Part shown: in pieces, positions 1 through 13,000 of the stretch
How the letters are laid out: every line of letters starts with the position of its first letter
How positions within the stretch are numbered: the stretch's first letter is position 1
Origin: Ophiodon elongatus
Taxonomy: Eukaryota; Chordata; Actinopteri; Perciformes; Hexagrammidae
Direction of reading: 5' to 3'
Length of the DNA stretch: 64,000 nucleotides
NCBI GenBank assembly: GCA_016806645.1
Contig: JACSYO010001810.1
Location: 1,178,501 to 1,242,500 of the forward strand
Program-made: the position numbers and the translations under genes
The notes under the pieces: generated by a model
Told to the model about the DNA's origin: nothing
Database searches by the model: none
The model's input: only the letters and a program-made list of their open reading frames with translations

Positions 1-1
1 T

Positions 2-1018
2 GGGGTGCCGGACCCGTTACAATGGGCCATCTGGTCTCTGTACGACTGCAGTAAGAGCTGTGTTCGTATTCTCGGCAATAAGTCAGACGCGTTTCCGGTG
101 GGTGTTGGCCTCCGCCAGGGCTGCCCTTTATCACCGGTCCTGTTCGTGACTTTCATGGACAGGATATCTAGGCGTAGCCGGGGGGAGGAGAACGTCGGGT
201 TCGGGGGTCTCGGGATCGCCTCTCTGCTGTTCGCAGATGATGTGGTCCTGTTGGCCTCTTCGGACCATGACCTCCAGCATTCACTGGGGCGATTTGCAGC
301 CGAGTGTGACGCGGCGGGGATGAGGGTAAGCACATCGAAATCCGAGGCCATGGTGCTCTGCCGGAAACCGGTGGATTGTTCCCTCCGGGTGGGGACGCAG
401 TGCCTGCCGCAAGCGAAGGAGTTCAAGTATCTCAGGGTCTTGTTCACGAGTGAGGGTAAGATAGAGCGGGAAACTGGCCGACGGATCGGTGCGGCTGCAG
501 CAGTAAAACAGGCGCTGCACCGGACCGTCTTGGTGAAGAGGGAGCTGAGCCGGAAGGCAAAGCTCTCAATTTACTGGGCGGTCTACGTTCCAACCCTCAC
601 CTATGGTCACGAACTCTGGGTCGTGACCGAAAGAACGAGGTCTCGGATACAAGCGGCCGAAATGAGTTTTCTCCGTAGGGTGGCCGGGCTCAGCCTTAGA
701 GATAGGGTAAGGAGCTCAGACATCAGGAGGGAACTTGGAGTTGAGGCGCTACTCCTTCGTATCGAAAGGAGTCAGCTGAGGTGGTTCGGGCATCTGATCA
801 GGATGCCTCCTGGACGCCTCCCGTTAGAGGTTTTCCAGGCACGCCCAACTGGTAGGAGGCCCCGGGGAAGACCCAGGACACGCTGGAGGGATTATATCTC
901 CCAGCTGGCCTGGGAACGCCTCGGGATCCCCCAGAACGAGCTGGAACGTGTTGCGGGTGAGAGGGAAGCCTGGGTCGGCCTGCTAGGCCTGCTGCCACCG
1001 CAACCCGACCCCGGATAA
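2..1018 (+). mobile_element. Non-LTR retrotransposon (LINE) reverse transcriptase, 3' part
   Basis: This open reading frame enters from the left edge of the window, so its 5' end is missing; the first in-window GTG at position 5 is not a real start. It encodes the palm and C-terminal part of a LINE reverse transcriptase. Visible motifs are GVGLRQGCPLSPVLF (the RQGxPLSP box) near residue 33 and the catalytic FADDVVLL box near residue 76. A basic C-terminal region with GRRPRGRPRTRWRDY follows, typical of fish LINE ORFs. There is no internal stop over 338 codons, so the copy is young or lightly decayed. It ends at TAA 1016-1018 and is followed directly by an (ATGG)n tail, as expected for 3'-end-primed insertion. 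The clade (RTE, I/Nimb or Rex-like) cannot be settled by eye. Whether it is mobile depends on sequence left of the window. Confidence 0.88.
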
Positions 1019-1028
1019 GCGGAGGAAA

Positions 1029-1090
1029 ATGGATGGATGGATGGATGGATGGATGGATGGATGGATGGATGGATGGATGGATGGATGGAT
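1029..1090. repeat. (ATGG)n tail of the LINE copy
   Basis: About 15 uninterrupted ATGG units begin 10 bases after the LINE stop codon. Their position marks them as the simple-repeat 3' tail of the retrotransposon, possibly expanded later. Unique-looking sequence follows at once. Confidence 0.85.
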
Positions 1091-4000
1091 TAATTAAAGT
1101 TATTAGTTTATTTATTAGTTTGTGTATGCCCCAAGGCAGCTTTACAGAACAAAATAGGGCCAACAACACCGAAACATGATGGTCTCACACATCTTAATAT
1201 TAAAGAAAGCTGCTGTATTTCACAATTTGTGTACTCTTTCCCAGAACTATGTTGTCTCTTCTGGAGACCTAGTGTATGTAAAGGCTACGTCAGATAAGAT
1301 AAAGACCTTTAAATAAATAATTACATTTTTACAAGCCCAGACCCTGCGTCAGGAAGCCAAATAACCTGGCAGCTTCATGTAGTCTGGGTTTAAGAGAAAG
1401 AGAGAGACGGGGTGAGAGACAAGGCATGAATTGTTCTCACCAGTGAAGAAGGAAGTGGAAGGGCAGCTTCCTCCCTGTGCACCATGGGAGGGAGAGGAGA
1501 ATCGATGTGCACACAATAGAGAAGGGCTGGGTGGAGGATGTAAGTGCTGCCTGGATACAAGAGGCTGGATGAGAGAGAGTGACGTTTAGGATGACTAGTG
1601 AGGGATTCAGATGATGATCGTAGACAGGCAAGAAGTTAAATGACCACCTCTCTTGGACTCATGTAGATCAACATTGTTTTGTGTTTCTATGTTGTGTTTG
1701 TCGTTCCCACTTTCCCACAGCTTGATATATGAGTTTAGGGATTTCCTGGATGTGTCCCATCATGGCTCATGCCCTTTCCTCAAAGGTAAAACCACTAGGC
1801 TATATATGATATGATGAATTTGGTGGATTTCCCCCCATATGATTAATACGAAATAAAATCGTGATGATCCAAGAAGATTTTGAATGCTGCTGAATGGAAT
1901 ACTAAAATTTGGCACTTAGCTTACAGCCAGGGATATTTAAGTATTAGTTCATAATGGGTCACCATTATGAAGACCCAGAAAAACAAAAACATTCTCAATT
2001 ATCTTTATAGCTGATGGGGTCTCGTGAGATGTTCCGGTTTTCCTTTGCACTCCTCTGACTGGTTTACAGTGTGTGGGGGCTCCTAAAAAGTTGATGTGAG
2101 TGAATTCCATGCACCAATTTGAATAAATTCTGGATGTGGGATGATAAAAATCTAATTCCAGGCACTCAAGTGAATGGTTAAGAACAAAAGGCCTTTAACA
2201 AACTACGGGGTGATACGTTATTTAAATACACCGACGTGTTTGTGAACATTTAACTTTCTCAGGGTGTCTTGACACACATAATCATAGCAACGACAGCCTC
2301 AACAGGCTGAAGAAATCCCTTGTGCCACACATCAGCAGAAGTGTAATGATCACATCAAAGTAAAACCTACTGGTTGTGTGCGTTGCAAGTAAGAAAGAAA
2401 TTCAGTTAACTGTTGTGGAGATATACATTTTTTTTAGCAACTCATCCTTTGATTTTCGTGTCTAGTTACCTGATGGTCAATTATGTTCATGTTAGATGAG
2501 GCTCGAGATACTTGCTAAGCAATTAAGCTGTATGAGAAATGCTATTAAATATGGAAATATTTTTATTTAATGTGTGTGTAATTTCACCTAATTTTGATCC
2601 CGTTTGAATTCTGCCGTGAATTACGCAGTTTAAAAGATAGTTTTGCAAGTCAAAAAAGTGTGAGAAACAGATCAGTGAACCACATCTTACTGACACCAAC
2701 ATGGCCGTTACCTTGGCTTGCTAGCTATCTAGCTAAGTTACCTATGTTCCATGAACAAATGTAACGTTATTTTACTGAAAGTGTTTAATCAAACAAACAA
2801 GCAAGACCCTTTGTCCTTGTAAGTCTTATTCATAGCACAATTCAAACAGGATCAAAACATATTTTTTCTCTCACAATTGGCTACTATACATATTTTTTTG
2901 TGAAATAAGGCCCCATGGTAGTTCACTGTGAATGGACTTTGCTTCTCGAGAAGAGACCCTTTACACATGCAAATAGTTTAGATTTTAAGTTTTCAGGTGC
3001 TTTAATATGATAAACTTTATTACTCATTGGTTATCAGAACACTGGCCCTGGGAAGAAGTCAGTTGTTAACAGACTTGTAAACATGTGAGGAAACAAAAGT
3101 AAAGGAGGATGAAAGGAATTAAGATTCTTTTTTTTTTTTTATTTAGCTGCATGAAGGGTGACCAAGGTTCCTGAGAAATACAGTATAAGAGGGAACACTG
3201 TGGGTGTACATATCGCTCAGGACAGGAAGAGCTGCCTGAAGGGCTGGAGGTAGATTTCAGTGAAGGTTAACACCCTCCTTGTCACTATCGGGGGAACACA
3301 TGTCCCAACGCAGGGTGATTTCATGCCTCCAGGTCCCCAAAGTCAGCCAGCCGCCCAACACAATGTTATCTACGGATAGGAGTGCCGGCACACACGGTCA
3401 ACCATCCACTGGCGAACACCCAAAAGAATTTCTCACACACGTTCACTGGGTGAGAGAAATGATTTATAATTTAGTGTTGCTTCCTCAAATGAAGCAGAGT
3501 CACTTTAACAATGACCAGGACTAACAGGAAGTCATAAAAAATTGCCAACGTTTAAGACAGAGAACATGCTAAGCTCCACCAAAAAATACAAAACGATCAT
3601 TCATGATTTTATTGAATTTGTCAAATCGGCTGTAAATCCTTGACTTTTATTTATTTGATTTAGAATAATTCTAGTCAAAGCTACAGCAAGGAGGAAGAGG
3701 CTGTATTGAAAGCCTGAATGGCCTTTTCGTTGCCCTTGGCTGCTGACTGCATGTCTCACGTCTGCTAGACCTGATGAACAATACCGTCCATTCATTCACT
3801 GTTTGTTTTCAGGGATGTATGGTGGGCATATAAACACACATACACCCCATGTCTGTCTTCAGTCATCGTACACACATAAAACATAAACGCTGGACAAAGT
3901 CAATCTGTTCACACACACGCATGCGCGCGCACACATCATCCGTCTGTCCTCATGTCTGAGTTAGTTGGTTGTCTTGGGTAAAGGGTCTTGTAGATATCCC

Positions 4001-7000
4001 TCTTCCTGCATTTGTTTAGGGCGCTCCTTCTCCGCGGCTGCACACTGCGATGCTGTAACTCCACGGTGGTGACGGGGGGGACGGGGGGGTATGGCAGTAA
4101 TAGACTATGTTTCCTCTGGCACTCTCCATATCTTGATAACCTTGTTCTTAGTAGGGCGGAGGAGGAACGTACAAGGTTTTGTTTGCTGTCAGTTTGTTAA
4201 ACCGTCGGTTACTGACTCTGCACAAGGAAACATAGCAATCTTATAAAAACGTTTGGAATAAAAACATCAATAGGTTTTGTCTACAGCCACACCGATACTG
4301 CATATTTGGGGCCAACGGGTTCTTTTCACAGCAGACATGTTTAGGTTCGAACTAAAATGGCTCTGATGTGTCCCAATAAGCTGTGACAGTGAGCCAGCAT
4401 GCACAATACCAAAACCCCAAAACTGATGCAGCTGAATGGAATATAGCATAATACTGAATATTGAAATTTTAGATTAACCATGCAATCATGACCTGGAGCC
4501 CAACCATACTCATGTTTTCCAGAGTTGCATTAAAGCCTTTGCTGAGTTTACAGTTTTTGGAGATAGCTGACAAAAGCCCCAGATCGAAGGAAAATCGGCA
4601 GGTTGAATATCTAGATAGATACCTGGCATTATGTGGCTTATACACAGTAATGCTTGTGTGACCCATATATGTCTTCATAAGTTAATCATCATCAATGCTT
4701 CCAGTCTGGGACCGCCTTTCAGTCAGCGGCAGGGTCAAAGAGGATCTGGTCAGAATAGCATCAGTCTAAATCTGTAGACAGTGTTGGAAACAGATGGACA
4801 GAAGTCTAAAATACAAAAAAAATGACTGACTGTCAACCATATCAGCTCAATCTCTCACCTGTTGGTTCAAAGCTTTGTCACCTCATAATAAGCAAACAGC
4901 ACGAATAATCATTTGTTGCCCATGAACATGTGCTTGTTTCTCTGGGTCGGCTAATCGACAGAGCAGCAAAGGTTTTATTAATAACCCGGCTTGAATGGTA
5001 AATGTATTGATGAGATGAGAGTGGGGATTGATGGTGTGGTACGTTCTTTAACACTTAAACCAAATAGACACTCATCCACTTTGTCCTGTGCTGATCTGAG
5101 AGATCTTAAAAAAATACTTCCCAGTTCAATACTACTTTTGAATACTTCATTAAGGATTTATTAATGGCCACAAATTAACTTATTGATTGGTCAATTATAT
5201 ATTCGTACATTATTGATGAATAAATAAAATCAATGTGTAAGAGCTGCAAGTTGACATTTAATTGATTGCACTAACAAGTATTGCCTGTGTAGTCAAAGCC
5301 TTATTCATCTGTGCCATAGAGCTCCATTGTTGTTTTAAAACATATCACAGAGCCACACTGTAGCTCTGGGCGACTGCATGCACTGCTTAAAATAATTCCC
5401 TTGGCGCTGAACCCATTTTACTCAGGGCCAAGTTCACGCATGGTAGGGAAGTTAAAATGTATGGAGAAATATAGAACACCACCAGCCTTATCCCTCCTAG
5501 TGTTTTAGGAAGTGACCTCTAATGGACACTTCTCTCACTGTCCAAAAATATATTTAGTCCATAGTTTAAAATGTAAAAAAGTTAATGAATGCTCTGTAGT
5601 TTACATGTCATCAACCTGTCCACTACAGATGTTGATTCAGAGGGCTAGGTAAGAGACACAGCAAAGCAAATTGTGCTGTAGGAAGATATCCACCAACGAC
5701 TTTTAGATTACTTATTACTGAGTTACAAAGCATCATTAATGCATAGAGGCATTCGATTTAGAAAGTATGCCTGATAAGAAAGTGATACCCTTGGTGATAC
5801 CCTTGGAGCATTAACACTTATATTTATTTTAATGAAAATAAAGTTTAAAAAGGAAAGGAGAACCAGACTTGAAAGCTTTTATTTTTTTCTACACAAGCAA
5901 GGATCAGCATTTCATTTATACAACAGATTAAATATTAATAAGGAAAATGTTATCAAGAAGACATATGTGCTAAAGAACAAAAGAAAAGAAGACAGAAAAA
6001 ATATATATGTTAATAAAACTCAAAAGAACATAAGAGAGAAGACAGAGACAGAAACAGGATGTTTTTGACGAATGACCACATGTCAACAGTCAATGCAAAG
6101 TATAGTAAAGATGTCTGACAGACAGGAAGTCAACATGCTACGACAACATGCCAGTGCTGTGGGTCAGGCCTGTCAGTGACTTCGTTTGTGTTGACATCCA
6201 CCAGCAAGAATGTGTTCACCTCAGCTAAAACAAATAGAGGTTCTCTCCTCAACCTTTCCCCCTCTGGAGTTTCATGCTACTGTCATATTAGCAGCCACCG
6301 GTGGATTACAGAGATGAGTTGGAGGGTTTACATGAGGTTGGGATGGCCGTTCAGGAGCACATGTCCATCAAGCCTGGCTTCCCTCAGACGCGGGTGAGGC
6401 AGGGCTGAAATGGGTTTGTGTCAGGAGCTGAATAGCAGGCAGGGGTCAGGCTGGTGGGCGGGTGGGGTGGGTTACACTAATGCATCCTGGCAGTGTGGGC
6501 TTTTTCCATCAAGCACTCAAGTACACATCACACAGGGGCACACACAAACACGTGCAGTTGTCCCTTCTCTTGATCTCTCAGTAACACACACACATTAATC
6601 AGACCACATTTTGGCATCGCCGAGCTGTAAGTGATGGGATTAAGTGAAGTCATGGAACATCACTTCTTTGTTACAAATCACTTCATGCTGTTCCTCTGTG
6701 TGAATGGTGTTCCACTTCTAAATCCAGTTTGATGAGCAGCACAATGGAAACGTCAGCGCAGACTTTAAACTGAGAAAGGCTAAGTAATTAGAAATCAGCA
6801 ACAGCTTTTCCATCCCTTCAAACACTCCATTAAACGGTGCCACTGACAGAGAGGATGTTAGGTGCTCCATGCCATGGGCTTGTGTTTAAGGAAACTCGGA
6901 AATCACTGGCAATTCTTCCCGACGTCTGGTAACCTTTCTAAGACGGAAAAAGGTGTTTGAGCGTTAGTTTGGAGACGGGGCACTCTGACACAGTTTTCAC

Positions 7001-7320
7001 AAAGAGGCTTCATTTTGTCTTTTAAGAGCAAGAAAGGACAGATGCAGATGATTTAGCAGGGACCTAGCTCCTGGCCAGAGATCTGGCATGGCTGGTCATG
7101 AGATACTGTTTGGTTTGGTTTATCCTGCTATTTATACATGTTCAAAAATTTTCTCTGGTCCGTGGTCAAAGACCCAGTTGTTAGAGAGAAGAATTTAGCC
7201 ATTCAGATCACTGAGCTATAGCCATTACATCAGCGGGAGGAGAAAAACTGAGTAAAGAGCAAGCATGTGGGGTATCATTGATTTCACTTAATTAACAATT
7301 TACTTCACTGAAATAACATC
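1091..7320. other. Gene-free stretch, no confident feature
   Basis: AT-rich intergenic sequence. Open frames here are under 90 codons, have no recognisable domain and are not bordered by convincing splice sites that would join them. The interval contains short A/T runs (for example 3128-3141) but no RNA gene or promoter that I can support. Confidence 0.6.
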
Positions 7321-7324
7321 ATCA

Positions 7325-7831
7325 TTAAAGGAATAGTTTGGGATTCATTTGGGGTAATGCACGTATGCACTTTCTTGCTGAGAATTGATTGAGAAAAACG
7401 ACACCACTCTCAAGTATATTCATTACATATAATGTACCTCCAAAAGTCAATTAGCTTAGCTTAGCACAAAGACTGGAAACAGGATGAAACAGTTCACCCT
7501 ACTCCCTCTCAAAAACCCAATGAGCCTTCAAATTAAACCGTAAGCTACGTCCTTGATCCATGAACCTCTAGAGTGGCATTTTCTTGATCTGACACCAATA
7601 TTGATAAGTCAACATGGCTGTTCCAAAAATGAAACAATTTTATGATCTCACACCACTATAGTGAAGGTTTGGTTAGGTTCAGACACAAAAACAACTTGGT
7701 TAAATTAGGTAAACACTGTGGTCTGGATTAGTTTCCAAACAAATTAACTATGCTAAGCTAACCAGCTTCTTCAAATTCACCAGGCAAGCATGACAGTGGT
7801 ATCATTCCTCATCATTAAACTATTCTTTTAA
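7325..7831. mobile_element. MITE-like element with terminal inverted repeats
   Basis: The left end (7325-7339, TTAAAGGAATAGTTT) matches the reverse complement of the right end (7817-7831) at 14 of 15 positions. Inside the termini the arms stay related: the left arm carries TTAGCTTAGC near 7451 and the right arm its inverted counterpart near 7750. The left arm resembles a dispersed repeat common in spiny-rayed fish (AAGGAATAGTTT ... AGACTGGAAACAGG). No transposase frame is present, so this is a non-autonomous element, roughly 0.5 kb and degenerate. The superfamily was not determined. Confidence 0.65.
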
Positions 7832-9597
7832 AGTAAAAACTTAGAATAGGAGGAAAGGCCAGAGAGTGAATCTGACAGACCTTAAGGAGAAGACAGATAT
7901 AACAATGGTCAAATCAAAGAACAATGCAATGTTGCATTAAAGTTCCATCATTTGTGAATGTACATTAGAATTGTCTGTCCATGTGTGAGTGCCCATCCTG
8001 TGCCCTCACCACATAATTAAAGCCATTTCACTGCACGTTGGCCCTTCAGCAAGGAGAACTCAAACCTAAAAGATCCCCATTATATAATGCAGCACGTATC
8101 TGCAGGCAGGCTGCGTTGCTGAGAGATTGTCCCGGGTTAAAACTCAAACCCCATACGGCAAAAAAGAAAAACGAGGAGGAAGGACAGAAAGAGGAGGAGG
8201 ATGAGCTCTTTGAGTTTTGTCTGTGACTCTTTGTTCGCATCCCAAACTTCAGCCGATGGTTTCAGATCTCGTGGCTCCAACACCTGACTTCATGACTGTT
8301 TCTTCTGTTTCTATGGCTTTATTTTTAGCTTCTGGAAATCCAGATTGGGGGGATTTTTGAGTCTCCAAAATTGAGCTAAAAACAAATTCTTAAGAGATTT
8401 ATCTTTACTTTGCTTTAATTTTATATTTTATCAATATAACCTTTTATATTATATATTTTTATTTTTATTAAAATCTTGCTTTATAGGAAGTTTGCCGTGC
8501 CTGTCAGGGAACACAGCACAGACAACAGAGCTGTAAACCTAAAGGACCACGCAGTAAATAAGAGTACTCTAGAAGTTTACTCTGAGCGGAATTGCTATTG
8601 ATCCCAGAAAACAATTCCACTTCCCCTCCCGTTGCCGAAGAATGCTTCCCAGCAAAAAATAGAGCACCAGGGATGTAAGAAAAAAGGGGAGGGGGAGGGG
8701 GGGGGAGGAGATGGAGGAGGAGAGACAGAAGGGAGGGCCGTTGGGGGAAACACTCTTGTGATGCCCCTGCTTTTCTTCTCGTGCCCCTTGTGTGGACTAA
8801 CAGTTTGGTGTTGGGTCGACACTCAGCTCAGACGCCGTCAACAAGAGCAAGATCCTATTGATATTCACAAGAAGAAGAGTCTGTGGTCATCTGCTCAGCT
8901 CTGCATCATCACCTGCCATTTGTCCACTGAGTTCAAGGAAGACTTGTCTCATCAGAGGACAGATAGGGAGCCGCTACTTGACCAGAAAAACAGCCTTCCA
9001 GACAACAGCAGAAGAGCAGGTAAGCCATCAAGTTATCACAAAACTACAACTCTTACTCAGGTGAAAGACTAGAAGGATGCAGACATTTAGATAGACACCA
9101 TGAGCATCCTGCTACAAAACTACAGCAGCGGACTCTTGGCGAAGAAATCTGTGAGAAAGAGATGAGATCTTGAAGAGCTGTGACGATGGAATGGGAAGCC
9201 TGGTGTTTGTTAGAGTCCCTGTCCTCCACGGCAGGTACAGCTGTGGCCTTATTCGCTCTTACTCCTTTCATCCCGCTCTCTCTGTCTCTCACTCTCCATC
9301 CTCTCTGCTCATAACTCTCAGAAGAGACAAATATATTCAAACAAAGTGCAGCGCTGGAGACCTTAAAACATAGAGCCACCAACAATGTGTTCGTACAGTA
9401 TGAACACCTTGAGGTGTCGTTCCCTCAGAGGTGTCTCAAGAGAGAAGGTTGTTCATTACAAACTTTATTTTCAAAAATGTTTTAACCAGTCTGGCAAAAT
9501 GTAAATGAATGCTGGAAAATGGATAAAGAGAACTGAAGGAAAATGCACATGTATGGTGTGAAAGCCACACACTGATAAGTTTATTTCAAATTCTATA
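7832..9597. other. Gene-free stretch with a purine-rich block
   Basis: Intergenic sequence. Its one compositional landmark is a G/A-rich run at about 8681-8760 (GGGGAGGGGGAGG followed by AGG repeats). The 146-codon frame at 8632-9072 runs through that run and has no recognisable domain, so it is not called as a gene. Confidence 0.5.
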
Positions 9598-10028
9598 AAC
9601 CAATGATGGAATAAGTATTTACATTCTTTACTAAAGTAAAAGTGTCAATATCACAGTGTCAAAGTCTTACAATGAAAATGTTGAAGTAGTGGAAGAATAT
9701 TATCAGGAATAAGTACTTCAAGTACAAAAGTAAAAGTATAGTATGCCGGTAATATGGCCTTGACCAGTGGTATAGTGTTTATGTATTATATCACTGGATT
9801 AGTATTACCAATTCCACAATGTTTTGTTTTTTTATATCTTAACCTGAAAAGTAACAAGTAACTATACCTATTAAATAAAAGTTTTATGGTTAAAAGCACA
9901 ATATTTCCTACTGAAATGCTGTGGAGTACAAGTAAAGAGTAGCAAAAAATGTAAATACTCAAGTAAAGTAGAAGTACCTCAGAGCACTGTATAGTGCTTA
10001 AGTAAATTAACTTAATTACTTTCTCCAT
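9598..10028. repeat. Percomorph MITE-type repeat, most complete copy
   Basis: The sequence is built from AGTAAAAGT, CAAGTAC and AAGTACCTCAGAG phrases, typical of a very common spiny-rayed fish repeat whose ends read roughly CAGTGGTGGAA...TTCCACCACTG. It begins near ATGGAATAAGTATTTAC and ends near TTAAGTAAATTAAC. Related fragments lie at 14399, 21264, 58420 and 59940. It is non-coding. The assignment rests on remembered consensus sequence, not on a database search. Confidence 0.65.
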
Positions 10029-13000
10029 CTAGCTTTCTTCAGAAAACGGATAATATCGAAATCGACAAATTATTCTAGACAAGATTACAAAAAGTCAAAT
10101 GAGTTTCCATAACAAATCAAAGACAAAGTAAATTCAGTCTGTGTTTTGTTGTTTGACACATTTTCACTAATAATTAAGCAGCTCTGTGACATTAGTGCCG
10201 CACAGTCATAAAAAAGACTTCATATTTCAGAGGAATCAAACTTAACAAGCTAAACAAGAAAGCAACATAGCAAAATACAAAAGATTACAGGCTCACATAT
10301 CAAATTATATTGTGTCCATTGCCAATAATTAATTTACATCACCTATTATGAAGATCTAACTAAAAAAGTTATAAAAACAAAAGAAATCACAACAAGCCAC
10401 ACACTTAATCTGTCACCCCCTCCCAGAAATAGCAGCTATCCAGGAGTTTCAGTCGGGAGAGTGTTAGTCAGAATTTTCCTCCATGAAACACCTTGCAGCT
10501 GTCTGGCCTGAGGGCTCCAGTGTAATGCCATATGCAGCTAAACAATATATCATAACAGGGCTGTGGGTCTGTGTACAGTAGTGGGCAGATGAAGAGCCAG
10601 ACAGCCATGTAAGGTAGCAGGCAGCACATCGGCCCGCCGGCTTCTGCTGGTGTGACTGATATATGGCAGCCTGGATCCATGCTGGCCTGAAAGTGGTGGC
10701 AACAGGTGACTCACATGAATGGGAAGTATTCTCCCCCTCATCCCGTATCGGATCCACTTTGTAGGTCACACTTTCCCCAACTCACCATTCCACCACGCCA
10801 ATACCGCTAAACTTAAACATGCTCATCTTTGATCGTAATCCCAGCACACATGGGAGAGATGCACACACACCACCCCTGAAGTCCTGCAGCTAAACAGCTG
10901 CTGCAATACATACTGGGATTCACCCTCCACACGTTTTTATATTCAAGTTTAAAAGGCATGTCATATTTAAGCTTGAACTTTGACATATATGTGCAATTAT
11001 TCATTCTAATTAAAATAAATAGGCCTGATTTATTTCCATCAATGACTCCATTATATCCTAGATAACCTCATGAAGCTGCTTCAATCAACCAGAGTAAAAA
11101 TAATCACTCAGCTTAAAAACTGAATCCTGGGTATGTTTGGCATTCTGCATCGAGGGTCTGTTGATGTCAGCTGAGACTGATGCAACCTCTGAATAAATGC
11201 CCAGAGCAGTTGTGTGGTGGGTCTGATGTTTTTTACTCTGCTGTGGCTGTTCCATTGAAACGTTGCTGAGCTGTCACAACACTGCAAAGTGACCGTTACT
11301 TTAAAAAAAAAAACTTTATTACAATCGTTGTTTATATACATACATACTTACATCAAATTTGACCTCTGCATTTTACCCATCCTCAGCATTTTTAGGAGCA
11401 GTAGGCTGCTGTAAAGCGCCCAGGGAGCAACTTGGAGTTCAGTGTCTGGCTCAAGGACACTTTGGTTACAGAGCTCCAGGCAGGGGCTTTTTGTTTCGGG
11501 TCATTTAATATGAGCTGAAATGTAGAGTTTATCTACGTTAGTAACATTATTTTATTGGGGAGTATCTTTTTTCATGAGAGAATATGGAACAAAAAACATT
11601 TATATAGCCAGACAACCACACAACCAGCATACAAGAGAGAAAATTGTCAGATAACCAACAATTAAGTAATAAATAAAACAAAAAAACATTACAAGAGTGA
11701 TAAAAAAAACTCCAGATAAAAAAGTTTTAATACCTCACTCAGGAAAATTAACAAATGTCGCTTGAGTAAAGTTTACATTTCATTCCATAATACCTGAAAC
11801 TAGAAGATGTATGCGTACATATGGAAAATCTAAGGTTAAGTACTTCTGTACAATATTTCAATGAGACAAGAGAAATATGGTAGTTTGGAAGCTTAACAAG
11901 CTAACAGCAGAGAGTATTTGATGAATATCATAATATGTCAATATTGTCAATCATACTTTGTGATACAGAGAGCAATGATGACTGGGAAATGTATAATTAC
12001 TGATAAACCATAACACAAGTTTCTCCAGAGATGAAACCGCTCATTAAAAGCCATTTAGGTTCAGGTTAAAGCAATGAAAGCATCAAATAACATATACATG
12101 CAACGTATCATTTTTCACAGCCATCACTACTGAGTTGGCAAATTATGACTGCTTTAGTCTTTTTAATGCAGTCAAATAGACACTGAGGTGCAGTAAAATC
12201 ATAATTAATGGGTGTTTACTAAACATATTTGAAAAACTGAAACAAAAAAAACTGAAACAAAAAATGAACAGTGATCAAACTCCCGGCATGATGGGTCATA
12301 TTGCAACATTAGCGGTGGTTAACAAAAACACACCTCAACACAAATGTCTCAGGTAATACAATTCTCAAGACATTTAATTTATTGTTATTGTAATCCAATA
12401 TTGTTATTGTAATCCACTCAAATAAAGTCCAAATATACCATTTTCTTCTAATCTGTAACAAACAATAGGGTCGTGTAGTTATAAAGTTGTCCTACACCAG
12501 AATCTCTCGAGGCCAGCCGACCAAATTTGGCTCTGCACGTTTATTTTAGTATCTAACTTCAGGCCCCTCCCGTGTGAGCCTGTGTGGTTAAATGTGACCC
12601 TCTAAAATATGTAAAATACTGTAGACATTTTTCTAGGAAATAAATGAGTTTTCTTCCTGTGTTTTACTTTCTAATGAAAACAATGAATTAGTTTGTCAGG
12701 GAATGGCATTTTTAAGCCAGTGTTCTGAGAACATTTGGGAGATTGCTGAAAACATTTACTTCATCTCCAGCAAATCATTATGACACTATTGTAATTAAAG
12801 CACAACATTTTGTAAATACTTTTCTGCACTGATGTTAGTTAAAAGGAAGCTAGTCAAGTAAATGTAGGCCCCGCCATCTAATTGTCCGTGTGTTTATGAG
12901 GACAGCGCCGAGCAGGCAGCGTATCCTGGTCCTCTATGAGGATGCAGAGGCTGTCAAACACGGCTTAGTGCTGAAAGGTGCAGATCACTGAAGGAATGTT

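Noticed and set aside
8595..9385. Overlapping frames of 110 to 146 codons on both strands
   Set aside because: No recognisable domain, low-complexity purine content and no supporting splice structure.
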